From Burkholderiaceae bacterium DAT-1 (GTDB lineage Bacteria; Pseudomonadota; Gammaproteobacteria; Burkholderiales; Chitinimonadaceae): DNA of 64,000 nucleotides. Shown in pieces: positions 8,389 through 18,794 of this stretch. The stretch is from contig JAHRBI010000001.1 of NCBI GenBank assembly GCA_019084025.1, positions 62,001 through 126,000 of the forward strand, given 5' to 3'. The notes beneath the pieces were generated by a model. That model saw nothing but the letters and a program-made list of their open reading frames with translations, was not told where the DNA came from and searched no databases. Made by a program: the position numbers and the translations under genes. The number at the start of each line of letters is the position of its first letter. The stretch's first letter is position 1.

Positions 8389-9765
8389 TTAGCGCTTCTG
8401 GCGCCAGTGATTGATCAGGTCTGATTCAGTAATCAGGCCGATAAAGCGACCGCGTTCGACCACAATCGCCACCTGATCATCGTTAAATACGCGCAACAAC
8501 TTTTCGAGGCGATCATCCGGCGATAGCGTAACCAGATCAGTGGACATGGCCCGGCGCACAGGCAAGCGGAAATTTTCCGGCTCATCGTGCACCGCCAGCA
8601 GGATGTCCCACTCATCGATAATGCCGACCACTTCTTCGCTGTTTTCCAGCACAGGCAATTGCGACACATCGTGACGACGCATTCGCGCATAGACGTCGCC
8701 CAGCGTTTCGTCCGGACGCGCTGTAATCGTGGCGCCTCGATCATGGCGGCGGGTAATCAGATCGGACAGATTGCCCTGACGCGGCAATTGCGTGATGCCC
8801 TGATCGATCAACCAGCCTTCGTTAAATTGTTTGGACAGATATTTATTGCCACTGTCACACACAAATGTGACAACCCGCTTCGGCGTAGTTTGCTCGCGGC
8901 AATAGCGCAAAGCGGCTGCCACCAGCGTGCCCGAAGATGACCCTGCTAGCACACCTTCGCGCTCCAGCAGCAATCGTGCGGTTTCAATGCTTTCATCATC
9001 CGGCACACGGAATGCTCGTTTTACACTGGCGAACTCGGCCAGCGGCGGTACGAAGTCTTCGCCAATGCCTTCAACGCGCCAGCTTCCTGCCTCGCCGTAA
9101 CGACCCGTTTCCACATAATCAGCCAGAATCGATCCCACCGGATCAGCCAGCACAAATTCAACATGGGGCGCGGCGCGACGGAAAAAGCGTGACAGTCCGG
9201 TCAGCGTACCGCTTGAGCCTACGCCCACCACCACAGCATCGACATCATGGGCCAGCTGCTGCCAGATTTCCGGGCCGGTGCCGTGTTCATGTGCAGCCGG
9301 ATTGGCTGGATTATTGAACTGGTCGATGTAATACGAACCTGGATGCTCATCCGCCAGGCGCTTGGCGTAATCCTGATAGTAGAGCGGATGCCCCTTGTTC
9401 ACGTCGGAGCGGGTAATGATCACCTCGGCACCCAGCGCTTTCAAGTGATAGATTTTTTCCAGACTCATCTTGTCCGGCACCACCAGCTTGAGCTTGTATC
9501 CCTTGCGCGCAGCCACCAGCGCGAGCCCCAGGCCTGTATTGCCGGCAGTCGCCTCGATAATGGTGGCACCCGGCTTCAATTTACCCTCCCGCTCGGCTGC
9601 CTCGATCATGGTCAGCGCAATACGGTCCTTGATGGAGCCGCCGGGATTCTGGCTTTCGAGCTTGAGAAACAACTGGCAGGGGCCGGTATCGAGACGGGTG
9701 ACTTCTAGTAAGGGAGTTTGACCGATCAGGCCAAGCAAGGGATCGTGTGCCATGTATGTTCTCAT
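8389..9765 (-). CDS. Cystathionine beta-synthase with C-terminal CBS-domain pair
   Basis: The 458-residue fold-type II PLP enzyme condenses serine with homocysteine. The PLP lysine lies in GGSIKDRIA (about residue 45). AGNTGLG and a GSSGTLTG phosphate loop follow. Residues from about 335 to the end form two CBS domains (DVSQLPVLEN..., DDQVAIVVERGRFIGLITESDLI), as in regulated eukaryote-like enzymes. The N-terminal haem domain of the human enzyme is absent. First gene of the operon. ATG at 9765 is used here; an ATG at 9753 (MAHDPLLG) has a slightly better upstream GAGAA. A plain cysteine synthase is less likely because of the CBS pair and the cgl neighbour. Confidence 0.9.
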   Translation of the reverse strand: MRTYMAHDPLLGLIGQTPLLEVTRLDTGPCQLFLKLESQNPGGSIKDRIALTMIEAAEREGKLKPGATIIEATAGNTGLGLALVAARKGYKLKLVVPDKMSLEKIYHLKALGAEVIITRSDVNKGHPLYYQDYAKRLADEHPGSYYIDQFNNPANPAAHEHGTGPEIWQQLAHDVDAVVVGVGSSGTLTGLSRFFRRAAPHVEFVLADPVGSILADYVETGRYGEAGSWRVEGIGEDFVPPLAEFASVKRAFRVPDDESIETARLLLEREGVLAGSSSGTLVAAALRYCREQTTPKRVVTFVCDSGNKYLSKQFNEGWLIDQGITQLPRQGNLSDLITRRHDRGATITARPDETLGDVYARMRRHDVSQLPVLENSEEVVGIIDEWDILLAVHDEPENFRLPVRRAMSTDLVTLSPDDRLEKLLRVFNDDQVAIVVERGRFIGLITESDLINHWRQKR

Positions 9766-10028
9766 TTTTTGCCAGCCTGCCTATTGGATAACGGAATCTG
9801 ACAGGCTGATATATGGGATGCGCAGATACGCGCGTGAGATGCAATTGCAGCCATTCTCTGTTTGACGTGATGGGCATCATACGATGCGGCGCAAAATTCC
9901 AAAAAGCAATATGATGAAATTTACATATTCTTTTTTTGAATTTAAGCCGTGAGGAATTCTAAACATCGCACGTATGAAAAACGCCCATGTTAGGGGGCGG
10001 AGGTGTGTCATATGCAATTGAGACAATG

Positions 10029-10601
10029 CGTTACTTCTTGTGAATCTGGGCAAACACACCGCCAGTATTGGTGTTGTGCTATAACCGCGCACTGGCTCAA
10101 AATCTCACCGGACAGGAAGCTGAAGAAGACGGCACGCCCCTCATCGCACCTCAGACAGCGGGACGCCATGGACCCAAACCCGAGTACATCGAACTACCGA
10201 CCTTCCGGGATGAGGTACTGTGCATTGCCGAGAAAATTCGCGCATGCAATGTTGATGGCACGTCATTAAGAGATATAGCTGTATTGGCCTACCGAAATGC
10301 TCAGGTTGAAACGGTTGTCACATTGCTCAATCAAGCAGGTATTCCTGCCCGATCAGGTTTGACAGCTGCTAACGATGCAAATGTCGAAGAGGTGAACGTA
10401 TTGACTCTGCATTCGAGCAAAGGCCTGGAATTTTCGATGGTCGCCATTCCCGGCATCGGCGAGCTTCCCCTAGCAAGCCACGATGCCAATGAACAAGCTC
10501 GAGTGCTGTATGTCGGGATGACACGGGCGATAAATTCCTTGGTGCTCACCGCGCATCAATCGTCTGGATTTGCCGAAAAAATCAAACAGGCCTGCAGATA
10601 A
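10029..10601 (+). pseudogene. Remnant of a UvrD-like superfamily 1 helicase
   Basis: The frame opens after a TGA with no good start; only TTG/GTG codons are near 10068. It reads PVLVLCYNRALAQNL, typical of the region between helicase motifs in UvrD-like proteins. It then jumps to the C-terminal domain, with VLTLHSSKGLEF (motif V) and RVLYVGMTRA (motif VI), and ends at 10601. Walker A and B are both absent, so the N-terminal domain and much of the middle are deleted. The 177-residue frame could be translated but cannot be a helicase. With the integrase remnant, it is a sign of lost mobile or accessory DNA. Confidence 0.7.
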
Positions 10602-10701
10602 CCCGTCAAATACAATATGGAACACCCCTGTTGAGGCTTCCTAGCGCCCCACTCTTGTATGAGCGTATGTATGAGCTTGAGAGGAAAAACCCATAAATAG
10701 C

Positions 10702-10738
10702 AAAAGGCCCTACAGCTTGCTCAACTGTAAGGCCTTGA
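10702..10738 (-). terminator. Terminator after tRNA-Pro
   Basis: On the minus strand, AAGGCC and TACAG pair with CTGTA and GGCCTT around a 9-base loop, followed by TTTTGC. It lies 7 bp beyond the encoded CCA end of the tRNA. Confidence 0.75.
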
Positions 10739-10744
10739 ATTCGT

Positions 10745-10821
10745 TGGTCGGAGTGAGAGGATTCGAACCTCCGACCCCCTGCACCCCATGCAGGTGCGCT
10801 ACCAGGCTGCGCCACACTCCG
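10745..10821 (-). tRNA. tRNA-Pro (GGG)
   Basis: The 77-nt cloverleaf has acceptor CGGAGTG/CACTCCG, discriminator A and an encoded CCA. The D-arm holds GCGCAGCCTGGTAGCGC. The anticodon stem CCTGC/GCAGG encloses ATGGGGT (anticodon GGG), and the T-arm holds GGTTCGAATC. It reads CCC and CCU proline codons. A strong promoter lies just upstream and a terminator just downstream, so it is an independent unit. Confidence 0.97.
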
Positions 10822-10835
10822 ACCGAAGAGGCGCG

Positions 10836-10863
10836 ATTATAGCGCACCTCGATGGTTTTGCAA
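10836..10863 (-). promoter_or_regulatory. Promoter of tRNA-Pro
   Basis: TTGCAA and TATAAT are separated by 16 bp, with the -10 box 15 bp before the tRNA 5' end. It abuts the 3' end of the merR-like gene. Confidence 0.75.
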
Positions 10864-10866
10864 GCC

Positions 10867-11238
10867 TTAATTATCCAGCCAGTCCCGCAAGGCAAGTAGC
10901 TCCTCGCGAACAGACTTCAATTCGATTTGCTCGATTTCTGCCTGATGCGCAGCGTCTAGAGCAGCAGGTCCCCCCAGTTTGTTACGAGCCCCGCTGATCG
11001 TAAACCCTTCATCGTACAGCAACGTGCGAATTCGGCGAACCAGAAGTACCTCGTGATGCTGGTAGTACCGGCGATTGCCTCGACGCTTGACCGGACGCAA
11101 CTGAGTAAATTCCTGTTCCCAGTAGCGTAGGACATGTGCCTTGACGCCGCACAGCTCGGCGACCTCACCGATCGTGAAGTAGCGCTTAGCTGGAATCGGC
11201 GGCAACTCAGTTAGGAGCTGAGAGCTTGCCGTTTGCAT
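10867..11238 (-). CDS. MerR-family transcriptional regulator
   Basis: The 123-residue protein has an N-terminal winged helix-turn-helix at about residues 20-88 ([20 protein letters not shown], then the RRGNRRYY wing). A short coiled-coil region ([18 protein letters not shown]) follows for dimerisation. No C-terminal effector or metal-binding Cys cluster is present. Its start overlaps the ihfA stop by 32 bp, the usual arrangement for this small MerR protein after ihfA. The target and ligand are unknown. Confidence 0.92.
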   Translation of the reverse strand: MQTASSQLLTELPPIPAKRYFTIGEVAELCGVKAHVLRYWEQEFTQLRPVKRRGNRRYYQHHEVLLVRRIRTLLYDEGFTISGARNKLGGPAALDAAHQAEIEQIELKSVREELLALRDWLDN

Positions 11239-11521
11239 AATTGTCTTCCACCATTCCCTTCAGCTTCTGACTGGCATGGAACGTCACGACGCGGCGTGCG
11301 GAGATCGGAATCTCTTCCCCTGTCTTGGGGTTGCGGCCCGGACGCTGCGGCTTGTCACGCAACTGGAAATTGCCAAAACCGGAGAGTTTGACGCTATCAC
11401 CCGATTCTAGCGAAAGGCGGATTTCTTCAAAGAAGGCCTCCACCATGTCTTTGGCCTCACGTTTGTTGAGACCCACTTTGTCGAACAATAAATCCGCGAG
11501 TTCGGCTTTGGTGAGAGTCAT
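11207..11521 (-). CDS. ihfA: Integration host factor subunit alpha
   Basis: The 104-residue DNA-bending protein forms a heterodimer with IhfB and compacts or bends DNA at replication, recombination and promoter sites. The start [15 protein letters not shown] at 11521 matches the family N-terminus. A longer in-frame extension to 11635 has no family resemblance. The beta-arm region [22 protein letters not shown], with the intercalating Pro, is intact. It is the third gene of pheS-pheT-ihfA-merR, as in many proteobacteria. Confidence 0.97.
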   Translation of the reverse strand: MTLTKAELADLLFDKVGLNKREAKDMVEAFFEEIRLSLESGDSVKLSGFGNFQLRDKPQRPGRNPKTGEEIPISARRVVTFHASQKLKGMVEDNYANGKLSAPN

Positions 11522-11651
11522 AAGTCTAGATCTTGCTACATGAAACTTGAAACAAAATGCCGTCGCAAAGGACGTCATCACATATCTTGCGGAGACAAAA
11601 AATGCACGGCGCATCGGGCAAACCAGCACCCGCATTCACCGTGCACGGATG

Positions 11652-14015
11652 TCAACTGCGCAATTGAGCACCAAACTGCTGTTGCACAGCGGCAACAAGG
11701 GCTGCAATAGCGAAATCAACCTCTGCATCTGTCAGGGTGCGCTGAGTATCTTGCAATATCACCTTGAATGCAAGACTCTTTTTACCTTCTGGCATACCTT
11801 TCCCTCGATATACATCGAAGATATCGATCGAAGTAACCAACGCACCGCTCGTTGTCTTCAGTGTTGCATGCACATCAGCGAATGCAATTGCTTCATCCAC
11901 AACAAAGGCCAGATCGCGACGCACAGGTTGGAATTTCGATACAGTACGAGCCTTAATCAGTTCGCGATTCACCAGCGCACCCAGTTGAATCTCAAACATG
12001 ACTGGTGCTGCAGGCAAATCGTAAGCCTGCACCCACTGAGGATGCAGCTCACCGATCACGCCAACAGCCTCGCCATTGATCAGTACACGCGCAGCACGTC
12101 CAGGGTGCAATGCGGGATGTGCCACCTTCTCAAACGTAGCAACTGCCGGTGCCAGCAAGGCTTCCAGATCAGCCTTCACATCATAGAAATCTATGCGTTC
12201 TGCCTTCCCTGCCCACTGTTCCGGATGACGGCTACCAAATGCCAGAGCGCCCAGCATTTCCGGCTGGTGAATCGTCTCGCCTTCGCGGCTAAATACACGC
12301 GCTACTTCAAATAAACGTACACGCTCGTGCTTGCGGTTCAGATTGCCTGCCAGATTATCAATCAGGCCGCCAAACAGCGTTGATCGCATCACGCTCATCT
12401 GGCTGGCGATCGGATTGATCAGGCGAATCGGGTCAACATTGGCAGCGAAATCACGCTCCCATCTCTCCTCGACAAAGGCGTAGGTCACCACTTCCTGATA
12501 ATCGCGCTCGACCATGCGCTGTTTGACAGCCATCACCGGACGGACACGTCCATCACGGGCCAGCATGGCCTGACTCGATACCGGCGCACGGGTTGGCACA
12601 TTGTCGTAGCCAAATACGCGTGCGATTTCCTCAATCAAGTCTTCCTCGATTTCGATATCGAAGCGGAAGCTAGGCGGCGTCACAATCAGATCGTCCTGAT
12701 CAGCAACAGCCAGACCGAGACGAGACAGGATGCCAACAATCTCATCCTTGGGAAGCGTCACACCCAGCACGCGGGCCACACGCTCAACGCGCAGACGGAC
12801 CGGCGGACGAGCAGGCAACTCGGCGACAGCCTCAACGACCGGACCGGCTTCGCCACCGCAGATTTCCAGCACCAGTGCAGTGGCGCGTTCCAATGCGCGA
12901 ACACAGTTAGCAAAGTCGATACCGCGCTCGAAACGATGGCTTGAATCAGAACCGAAGCCCAGTCGGCGTGCCTTGCCTGCAATGACAGACGGGGCAAAGA
13001 AAGCCGACTCTAGGAACACGTCGCGCGTTTCACCAATCTGCACGGAACTTGCCTGACCACCCATGATGCCGGCCAAGGCCTGCGGGCCATTGGCATCCGC
13101 GATCACAAGCATATCTTCAGTCAGCGCGACCGTCTTGCCGTTCAACACTTCCAGCGACTCACCCGTACGGGCCATGCGCACCACAACATCACCGCTCAGC
13201 TTGTCGTGATCAAAGGCATGCATGGGTTGACCAAGTTCGAGCAGCACGTAATTGGTGATATCCACCAGTGCCGAGATCGAACGCAGGCCGCTTCGCTCTA
13301 GGCGGCGACGCATCCATGCCGGTGTGGCAGCGGCGGCATTCACATTGCGGACGACACGACCCGTATAACGCGGACAGGCATCCTTGGCCTCAAGTACAAC
13401 CTTGCGGCTGTCCTGAATTACAGGTGCAACGGCATTGATTTCAACCGGCTTGAAAGCAGATCCCGTCAACGCAGCCACTTCGCGGGCAATCCCGTTTAGG
13501 CTCAGGCAATCGGTACGATTCGGTGTTAGCTTAAGTGTCAGCAGTCGATCATCGAGCTGATAGAACGTCCGGAAATCCTGCCCAACAGGTGCATCCGCAT
13601 CCAGAATCAGCAGACCATCGCTCTCCTCACTCACACCGAGTTCGCGAGCCGAGCACAGCATGCCGCGGGACTCAACGCCGCGCAGTTTTGCGTCTTTAAT
13701 CTTGAAATCGCCCGGCAGCACCGCGCCAACAATCGCACACGGCACCTTGATCCCCGGCTTCACATTCGGTGCGCCACAGACAATTTGCAGTGGCTCTCCG
13801 CCCTGCCCGGCATCCACCTTGCAGACGTTCAGCTTTTCAGCGTTTTCATGCTTTTGTACTTCCAGCACCTGCGCGACGACCACACCGGTAAAGGCAGGTG
13901 CAGCAGGTTCGTTTTCTTCCACTTCCAAACCGGCCATGGTCAACAGCTCGGCCAGCTCATCATTCGGCAACGCCGTATCAACAAGCGTACGCAACCAGCT
14001 TTCAGAGAATTTCAT
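11652..14015 (-). CDS. pheT: Phenylalanine--tRNA ligase beta subunit
   Basis: The 787-residue subunit has the usual family length. It opens with MKFSESWLRTLVD. A tRNA-binding OB-fold (about 40-150, with QIVCGAPNVKPG) and B3/B4 editing domains (NRTDCLSLNGIAREVAALTG and the region before about residue 400) follow. A B5 domain, a catalytic-like core and a C-terminal ferredoxin-fold anticodon-binding domain (FQPVRRDLAFVVDE onward) complete it. With PheS it forms the cytosolic alpha2beta2 enzyme that charges tRNA-Phe and removes mischarged Tyr. A GAGGG ribosome binding site lies before the ATG, 24 bp after pheS. Confidence 0.98.
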   Translation of the reverse strand: MKFSESWLRTLVDTALPNDELAELLTMAGLEVEENEPAAPAFTGVVVAQVLEVQKHENAEKLNVCKVDAGQGGEPLQIVCGAPNVKPGIKVPCAIVGAVLPGDFKIKDAKLRGVESRGMLCSARELGVSEESDGLLILDADAPVGQDFRTFYQLDDRLLTLKLTPNRTDCLSLNGIAREVAALTGSAFKPVEINAVAPVIQDSRKVVLEAKDACPRYTGRVVRNVNAAAATPAWMRRRLERSGLRSISALVDITNYVLLELGQPMHAFDHDKLSGDVVVRMARTGESLEVLNGKTVALTEDMLVIADANGPQALAGIMGGQASSVQIGETRDVFLESAFFAPSVIAGKARRLGFGSDSSHRFERGIDFANCVRALERATALVLEICGGEAGPVVEAVAELPARPPVRLRVERVARVLGVTLPKDEIVGILSRLGLAVADQDDLIVTPPSFRFDIEIEEDLIEEIARVFGYDNVPTRAPVSSQAMLARDGRVRPVMAVKQRMVERDYQEVVTYAFVEERWERDFAANVDPIRLINPIASQMSVMRSTLFGGLIDNLAGNLNRKHERVRLFEVARVFSREGETIHQPEMLGALAFGSRHPEQWAGKAERIDFYDVKADLEALLAPAVATFEKVAHPALHPGRAARVLINGEAVGVIGELHPQWVQAYDLPAAPVMFEIQLGALVNRELIKARTVSKFQPVRRDLAFVVDEAIAFADVHATLKTTSGALVTSIDIFDVYRGKGMPEGKKSLAFKVILQDTQRTLTDAEVDFAIAALVAAVQQQFGAQLRS

Positions 14016-14039
14016 CGATTCATCCCTCGTTGATTCGGC

Positions 14040-15068
<1,029 letters not shown>

Positions 15069-15165
15069 TCAATGCGCGGGCGATATGAACTCAATCGTTG
15101 CTCAAGCGAATTCGCATGGCGCGCGCCCCGTCAGCAGACAGGCAATACTTGGAAATCACAGCATG

Positions 15166-15193
15166 AAAAAAGGGAGGCTTTCGCCTCCCTTTT
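15166..15193 (-). terminator. Terminator after rplT
   Basis: An 11-bp stem (AAAAGGGAGGC / GCCTCCCTTTT, loop GAAA on the minus strand) ends in a T-run. It separates the thrS-infC-rpmI-rplT unit from pheST. Since it also lies upstream of pheS, some read-through control of pheS is possible. Confidence 0.85.
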
Positions 15194-15207
15194 CAATTCT
15201 TGCTAGC

Positions 15208-15567
15208 TCAGGCTGCGAGGCTGGCCTTGGCCTTCTCAACGAGGGCACCAAAAGCAACCTTGTCAAACACGGCCAGATCTGCGAGAACCTTACGATCAAC
15301 ATTGATCGCGGCGCGCTTCAGACCGTTCATGAACTTGCTGTACGACAGACCGAATTCACGTGCAGCTGCATTGATACGGGTGATCCACAGTTGACGGAAT
15401 TGGCGCTTGCGCTGACGACGGTCACGGTATGCGTATTGACCGGCCTTCATTACCGCTTGCTTGGCAATGCGGTATACGTTTTTACGACGACCGCGGAAAC
15501 CCTTGGCAAGGGCGAGTACTTTTTTGTGACGAGCGCGAGCTGTTACACCACGTTTAACGCGAGGCAT
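15208..15567 (-). CDS. rplT: 50S ribosomal protein L20
   Basis: The 119-residue basic protein begins [18 protein letters not shown] and has the conserved [11 protein letters not shown] and [19 protein letters not shown] segments. L20 binds 23S rRNA early in large-subunit assembly and represses its own operon in studied bacteria. It lies 23 bp after rpmI, with an AGGA site before the start, and a terminator follows. Confidence 0.98.
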   Translation of the reverse strand: MPRVKRGVTARARHKKVLALAKGFRGRRKNVYRIAKQAVMKAGQYAYRDRRQRKRQFRQLWITRINAAAREFGLSYSKFMNGLKRAAINVDRKVLADLAVFDKVAFGALVEKAKASLAA

Positions 15568-15590
15568 GGAGGATTCCTTTTCCTAAAAGA

Positions 15591-15791
15591 TCAAGCAGAG
15601 TACGGCAGCATCGCGCGTACGGAAGCCATGTTGGTCGGGTGGACCATCGTGGTACCGCGCAGTTGACGCTTGTTCTTAGTGGTCTTCTTGGTCAGGATGT
15701 GACGCTTGAACGCTTTAGTGCGCTTAACGCCGCCACCGCCCAATACCTTCAGGCGCTTCTTGGCGCTGCTCTTGGTTTTCATCTTTGGCAT
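15591..15791 (-). CDS. rpmI: 50S ribosomal protein L35
   Basis: The 66-residue basic protein begins [18 protein letters not shown] and has [15 protein letters not shown]. The start has AGGAG upstream. The 145-bp gap to infC (15792-15936) contains GC-rich short repeats such as GCTGC/GCAGC near 15883-15896. In related bacteria this gap carries the L20 translational operator; I cannot prove one here. Confidence 0.97.
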   Translation of the reverse strand: MPKMKTKSSAKKRLKVLGGGGVKRTKAFKRHILTKKTTKNKRQLRGTTMVHPTNMASVRAMLPYSA

Positions 15792-15936
15792 GACAAACTC
15801 CTGTGAGTAATATCTGGCACAAGGTGGTCAAACAACTTGACGCTTAAATACCCGGCACCACACTTTTCGTGATGATTGGCTTGCTGCTCACGCAGCCTGC
15901 GAGGTTCATCACTACCTCATCCGACAAGCACGCTCG

Positions 15937-16461
15937 TCAGGATTTCTTTTTCGGTCCCAGCATCATGATCATCTGGCGACCTTCGAGCTTCGGGAACTGC
16001 TCAACAACAGCCAGTTCACCCAGATCGGCTTCGATCCGCTTCAGCTGAGCCAGACCGATTTCCTGGTGAGCCATTTCACGGCCGCGGAAACGCAAAGTCA
16101 CCTTTGCCTTATCGCCTTCTTCCAGGAAACGCACCAAAGCCTTCAGTTTCACTTGGTAATCGTTTTCATCGGTACCAGGACGCAGCTTCACTTCCTTGAT
16201 CTGCACCTGCTTTTGCTTCAGCTTTTGCTCGTGGCGCTTTTTGCTTTCGCGGTACTTGAACTTGCCGTAGTCCATCAATCGGCACACAGGCGGCTGAGCG
16301 TTCGGCGCAATCTCAACGAGATCAACCTCACGTTCCTCAGCCATCTGCAGTGCCTGAGACAAAGTTACAATACCCAGCTGTTCGCCGTCGTCGCCTTGCA
16401 AGCGGATTTCGCGTGCGGTGATTTCACCGTTGATCCGCGGCTCTTTTTCTGGAGCTGCTAT
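15937..16461 (-). CDS. infC: Translation initiation factor IF-3, probable ATA start
   Basis: The 174-residue factor binds the 30S subunit, blocks premature joining and checks the initiator tRNA. The N-domain ([21 protein letters not shown]), the lysine-rich linker and the C-domain ([29 protein letters not shown]) are complete. No ATG, GTG or TTG lies at the family N-terminus. The only plausible codon at a proper distance from a GGGAG site is ATA at 16461 (8 bp spacing), just before [14 protein letters not shown] rare start codon fits IF3 autoregulation through start-codon discrimination. An in-frame ATG much further upstream, at 16521, would add an unrelated 20-residue leader. Confidence 0.95.
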   Translation of the reverse strand: MAAPEKEPRINGEITAREIRLQGDDGEQLGIVTLSQALQMAEEREVDLVEIAPNAQPPVCRLMDYGKFKYRESKKRHEQKLKQKQVQIKEVKLRPGTDENDYQVKLKALVRFLEEGDKAKVTLRFRGREMAHQEIGLAQLKRIEADLGELAVVEQFPKLEGRQMIMMLGPKKKS

Positions 16462-16541
16462 CGTCGTTACTCCCAAAACATATAGTCGGACGGCGGCAAA
16501 ATAAATGCCGCGCGCCCGCATCGGCCCTTAGACCAATCGAA

Positions 16542-18446
16542 TTAGATGATCGGGGTTTCGGCACGCCAGCGGGCAATCAACTGCTCCACCGACATCTGAC
16601 CGAGATCCTCACCACCACGGGAACGCACGGCAACTACGCCGCCTGCTTTTTCCTTATCACCAATCACAAGCTGATAGGGAAGCTTCTGCAAGCTATGTTC
16701 CCGAATTTTATAGCTAATTTTGTCATTTCTCAAGTCTGACTCGACACGGAATCCCGCTTCACGCAATTGCGCGGTCACTTCTTGAGCACGATCAGCCTGA
16801 TGTTCACTGATACTCATGACAACGGCTTGAATCGGCGACAGCCAGAACGGGAAGGCCCCAGCATGGTTTTCGATCAAAATACCGATGAAACGCTCCAGCG
16901 AACCGAGTGCTGCGCGATGAAGCATGACCGGCCGTCGGCGGCTGTTATCGTCAGCCACATATTCACAATCCAGATTCTCCGGCATCATGAAATCGAGCTG
17001 CATCGTACCGCACTGCCATGAGCGCCCCAGCGCATCCTTCACATGATATTCGATCTTGGGGCCATAGAATGCCCCCTCGCCCGGCAACTCGATCCACTCG
17101 ACACCGCAGGATCGCAACGCCTCACGCATACCCTCTTCCGCCCGATCCCAAGTCTCCTCGGTACCAAGACGCTTTTCCGGGCGCAGTGCGAGCTTGATCT
17201 GGACATTATCAAAGCCAAATGTGTCGTACACGCTCATGGTGAACTGGTGGAAGCTCTTCACCTCGGCATTAATCTGCTCTTCAGTACAGAAGATATGGCC
17301 ATCATCCTGCACAAAGCCACGCACGCGCATGATGCCATGCAGTGCACCACCTGGCTCATTACGGTGACACGAACCAAACTCGGCATAGCGCAGCGGCAGA
17401 TCGCGATACGAATGATGACCTGAGCGGAAAATCTGGATGTGGCCGGGGCAGTTCATCGGCTTCACCGCATAGTCGCGCTTTTCGGACTCGGTGATGAACA
17501 TGTTTTCTTGATAGTTCTGCCAGTGACCCGACTTCTTCCACAGAGTCACATCCATCATCTGCGGTGTACGCACTTCCTGATAGTCGGCTTTGCGCAACTT
17601 GGCACGAATGAACTGCTCAATGGATTGCCACAGCTGCCAGCCTTTCGGATGCCAGAAAACCATGCCCGGCGCTTCATCCTGAAGGTGGAACAGATCGAGC
17701 TGCTTACCGAGCTTACGGTGATCGCGCTTTTCTGCCTCTTCCAGCATAAACAGATACTGGTCCAGATCTTCCTTCTTCGCAAAGGCAGTACCGTAAATGC
17801 GCTGCAACATCTCATTCTTGCTGTCGCCACGCCAGTACGCACCCGCAACCTTCATCAACTTGAAGACTTTCAGCTTGCTGGTGGAAGGAACATGAGGGCC
17901 GCGACAGAGATCGGTAAAGTCACCCTCGCGATACAGTGACAAAGCCTCATTACTCGGGATGCTTTCAATGATCTCGGCCTTGTACTTCTCGCCGATACCA
18001 TTGAAGTAGGCAACCGCCTCATCACGAGACAATTCATAGCGTTCTACAGGGATATCCGCCTTCGCAAGCTCAGCCATCTTCTTTTCAATGGCGAGCAGAT
18101 CCTCCGGCGTAAAGGGGCGCTTGTACGCAAAGTCATAGTAAAAGCCATTTTCAATGACCGGACCAATGGTGACCTGAGCTTCCGGGAACAACTGCTTCAC
18201 TGCATAGGCAAGCAAGTGGGCGGTCGAGTGACGAATCACCTCAAGACCATCCGCATCCTTGTCCGTCACAATCGCAAGCTGAACATCACGATCAATCACG
18301 TATGACGTATCAACCAGCTTGCCATCCACCTTGCCTGCCAGCGCTGCACGTGCAAGGCCTGCACCGATGCTGGCGGCCACATCAGCAACGCGCAGCGGTT
18401 GATCATATTGACGTTGCGAGCCATCCGGCAAAGTAACCACTGGCAT
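16542..18446 (-). CDS. thrS: Threonine--tRNA ligase
   Basis: The 634-residue class II synthetase starts [15 protein letters not shown] at 18446, with GGGGA upstream; a longer frame to 18560 is untranslated leader. Domains in order are an N-terminal TGS domain (about 1-60), an editing domain with [10 protein letters not shown] (about 70-220), the catalytic core with the zinc-site motif PMNCPGH and a class II motif 3 near LGSLERFIG, and a C-terminal anticodon-binding domain (about 530-634). It charges tRNA-Thr and removes mischarged Ser. It heads the thrS-infC-rpmI-rplT unit and follows a tRNA-Val terminator. Confidence 0.98.
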   Translation of the reverse strand: MPVVTLPDGSQRQYDQPLRVADVAASIGAGLARAALAGKVDGKLVDTSYVIDRDVQLAIVTDKDADGLEVIRHSTAHLLAYAVKQLFPEAQVTIGPVIENGFYYDFAYKRPFTPEDLLAIEKKMAELAKADIPVERYELSRDEAVAYFNGIGEKYKAEIIESIPSNEALSLYREGDFTDLCRGPHVPSTSKLKVFKLMKVAGAYWRGDSKNEMLQRIYGTAFAKKEDLDQYLFMLEEAEKRDHRKLGKQLDLFHLQDEAPGMVFWHPKGWQLWQSIEQFIRAKLRKADYQEVRTPQMMDVTLWKKSGHWQNYQENMFITESEKRDYAVKPMNCPGHIQIFRSGHHSYRDLPLRYAEFGSCHRNEPGGALHGIMRVRGFVQDDGHIFCTEEQINAEVKSFHQFTMSVYDTFGFDNVQIKLALRPEKRLGTEETWDRAEEGMREALRSCGVEWIELPGEGAFYGPKIEYHVKDALGRSWQCGTMQLDFMMPENLDCEYVADDNSRRRPVMLHRAALGSLERFIGILIENHAGAFPFWLSPIQAVVMSISEHQADRAQEVTAQLREAGFRVESDLRNDKISYKIREHSLQKLPYQLVIGDKEKAGGVVAVRSRGGEDLGQMSVEQLIARWRAETPII

Positions 18447-18487
18447 GATATTTCCCCGACTCTGAAAGATTTTAAAAGCTTTGGACG

Positions 18488-18520
18488 AAAAAAAAGTGCG
18501 GACTAGCCGCACTTTTTTGA
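18488..18520 (-). terminator. Terminator between tRNA-Val and thrS
   Basis: The stem AAAAGTGCGG / CCGCACTTTT with a 5-base loop is followed by a long T-run on the minus strand (and A/T runs on both sides). It ends the tRNA-Val transcript. If transcription of thrS starts upstream of it, it would act as an attenuator. Confidence 0.85.
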
Positions 18521-18600
18521 AATTCAGACAAACGACTCCGCGCGACTTTTTAGCCAACAACGGATGTTGTAGTTCGTAACATTTCTGAATTTCCTATGTT

Positions 18601-18677
18601 TGGTAGGCACGATTGGACTCGAACCAACGACCCCCACCATGTCAAGGTGGTGCTCTAACCAGCTGAGCTACGTGCCT
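18601..18677 (-). tRNA. tRNA-Val (GAC)
   Basis: The 77-nt cloverleaf begins AGGCACGTAGCTCAG. The anticodon stem-loop is CCACC TTGACAT GGTGG (anticodon GAC), followed by GGTTCGAGTCC in the T-arm and an encoded CCA. It reads GUC and GUU valine codons. It has its own promoter and terminator. Confidence 0.97.
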
Positions 18678-18689
18678 GAGGAGCTGCGC

Positions 18690-18718
18690 ATTCTACACAA
18701 CACTTTTGTATCGCGCAA
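18690..18718 (-). promoter_or_regulatory. Promoter of tRNA-Val
   Basis: TTGCGC and TAGAAT are spaced by 17 bp. The -10 box ends 12 bp before the tRNA 5' end. Confidence 0.65.
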
Positions 18719-18794
18719 GCATATTTTCAACATTTTTTCCTAAAGACAATCCAATAACATTTAATTCAATGACTTAGCAAAAAGAAACTTCACC

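Noticed and set aside
9766-9900. SAM or SAH riboswitch ahead of the sulfur operon
   Set aside because: I looked for a structured leader on the minus strand and found no convincing stems or known core. A covariance search would be needed to exclude it.
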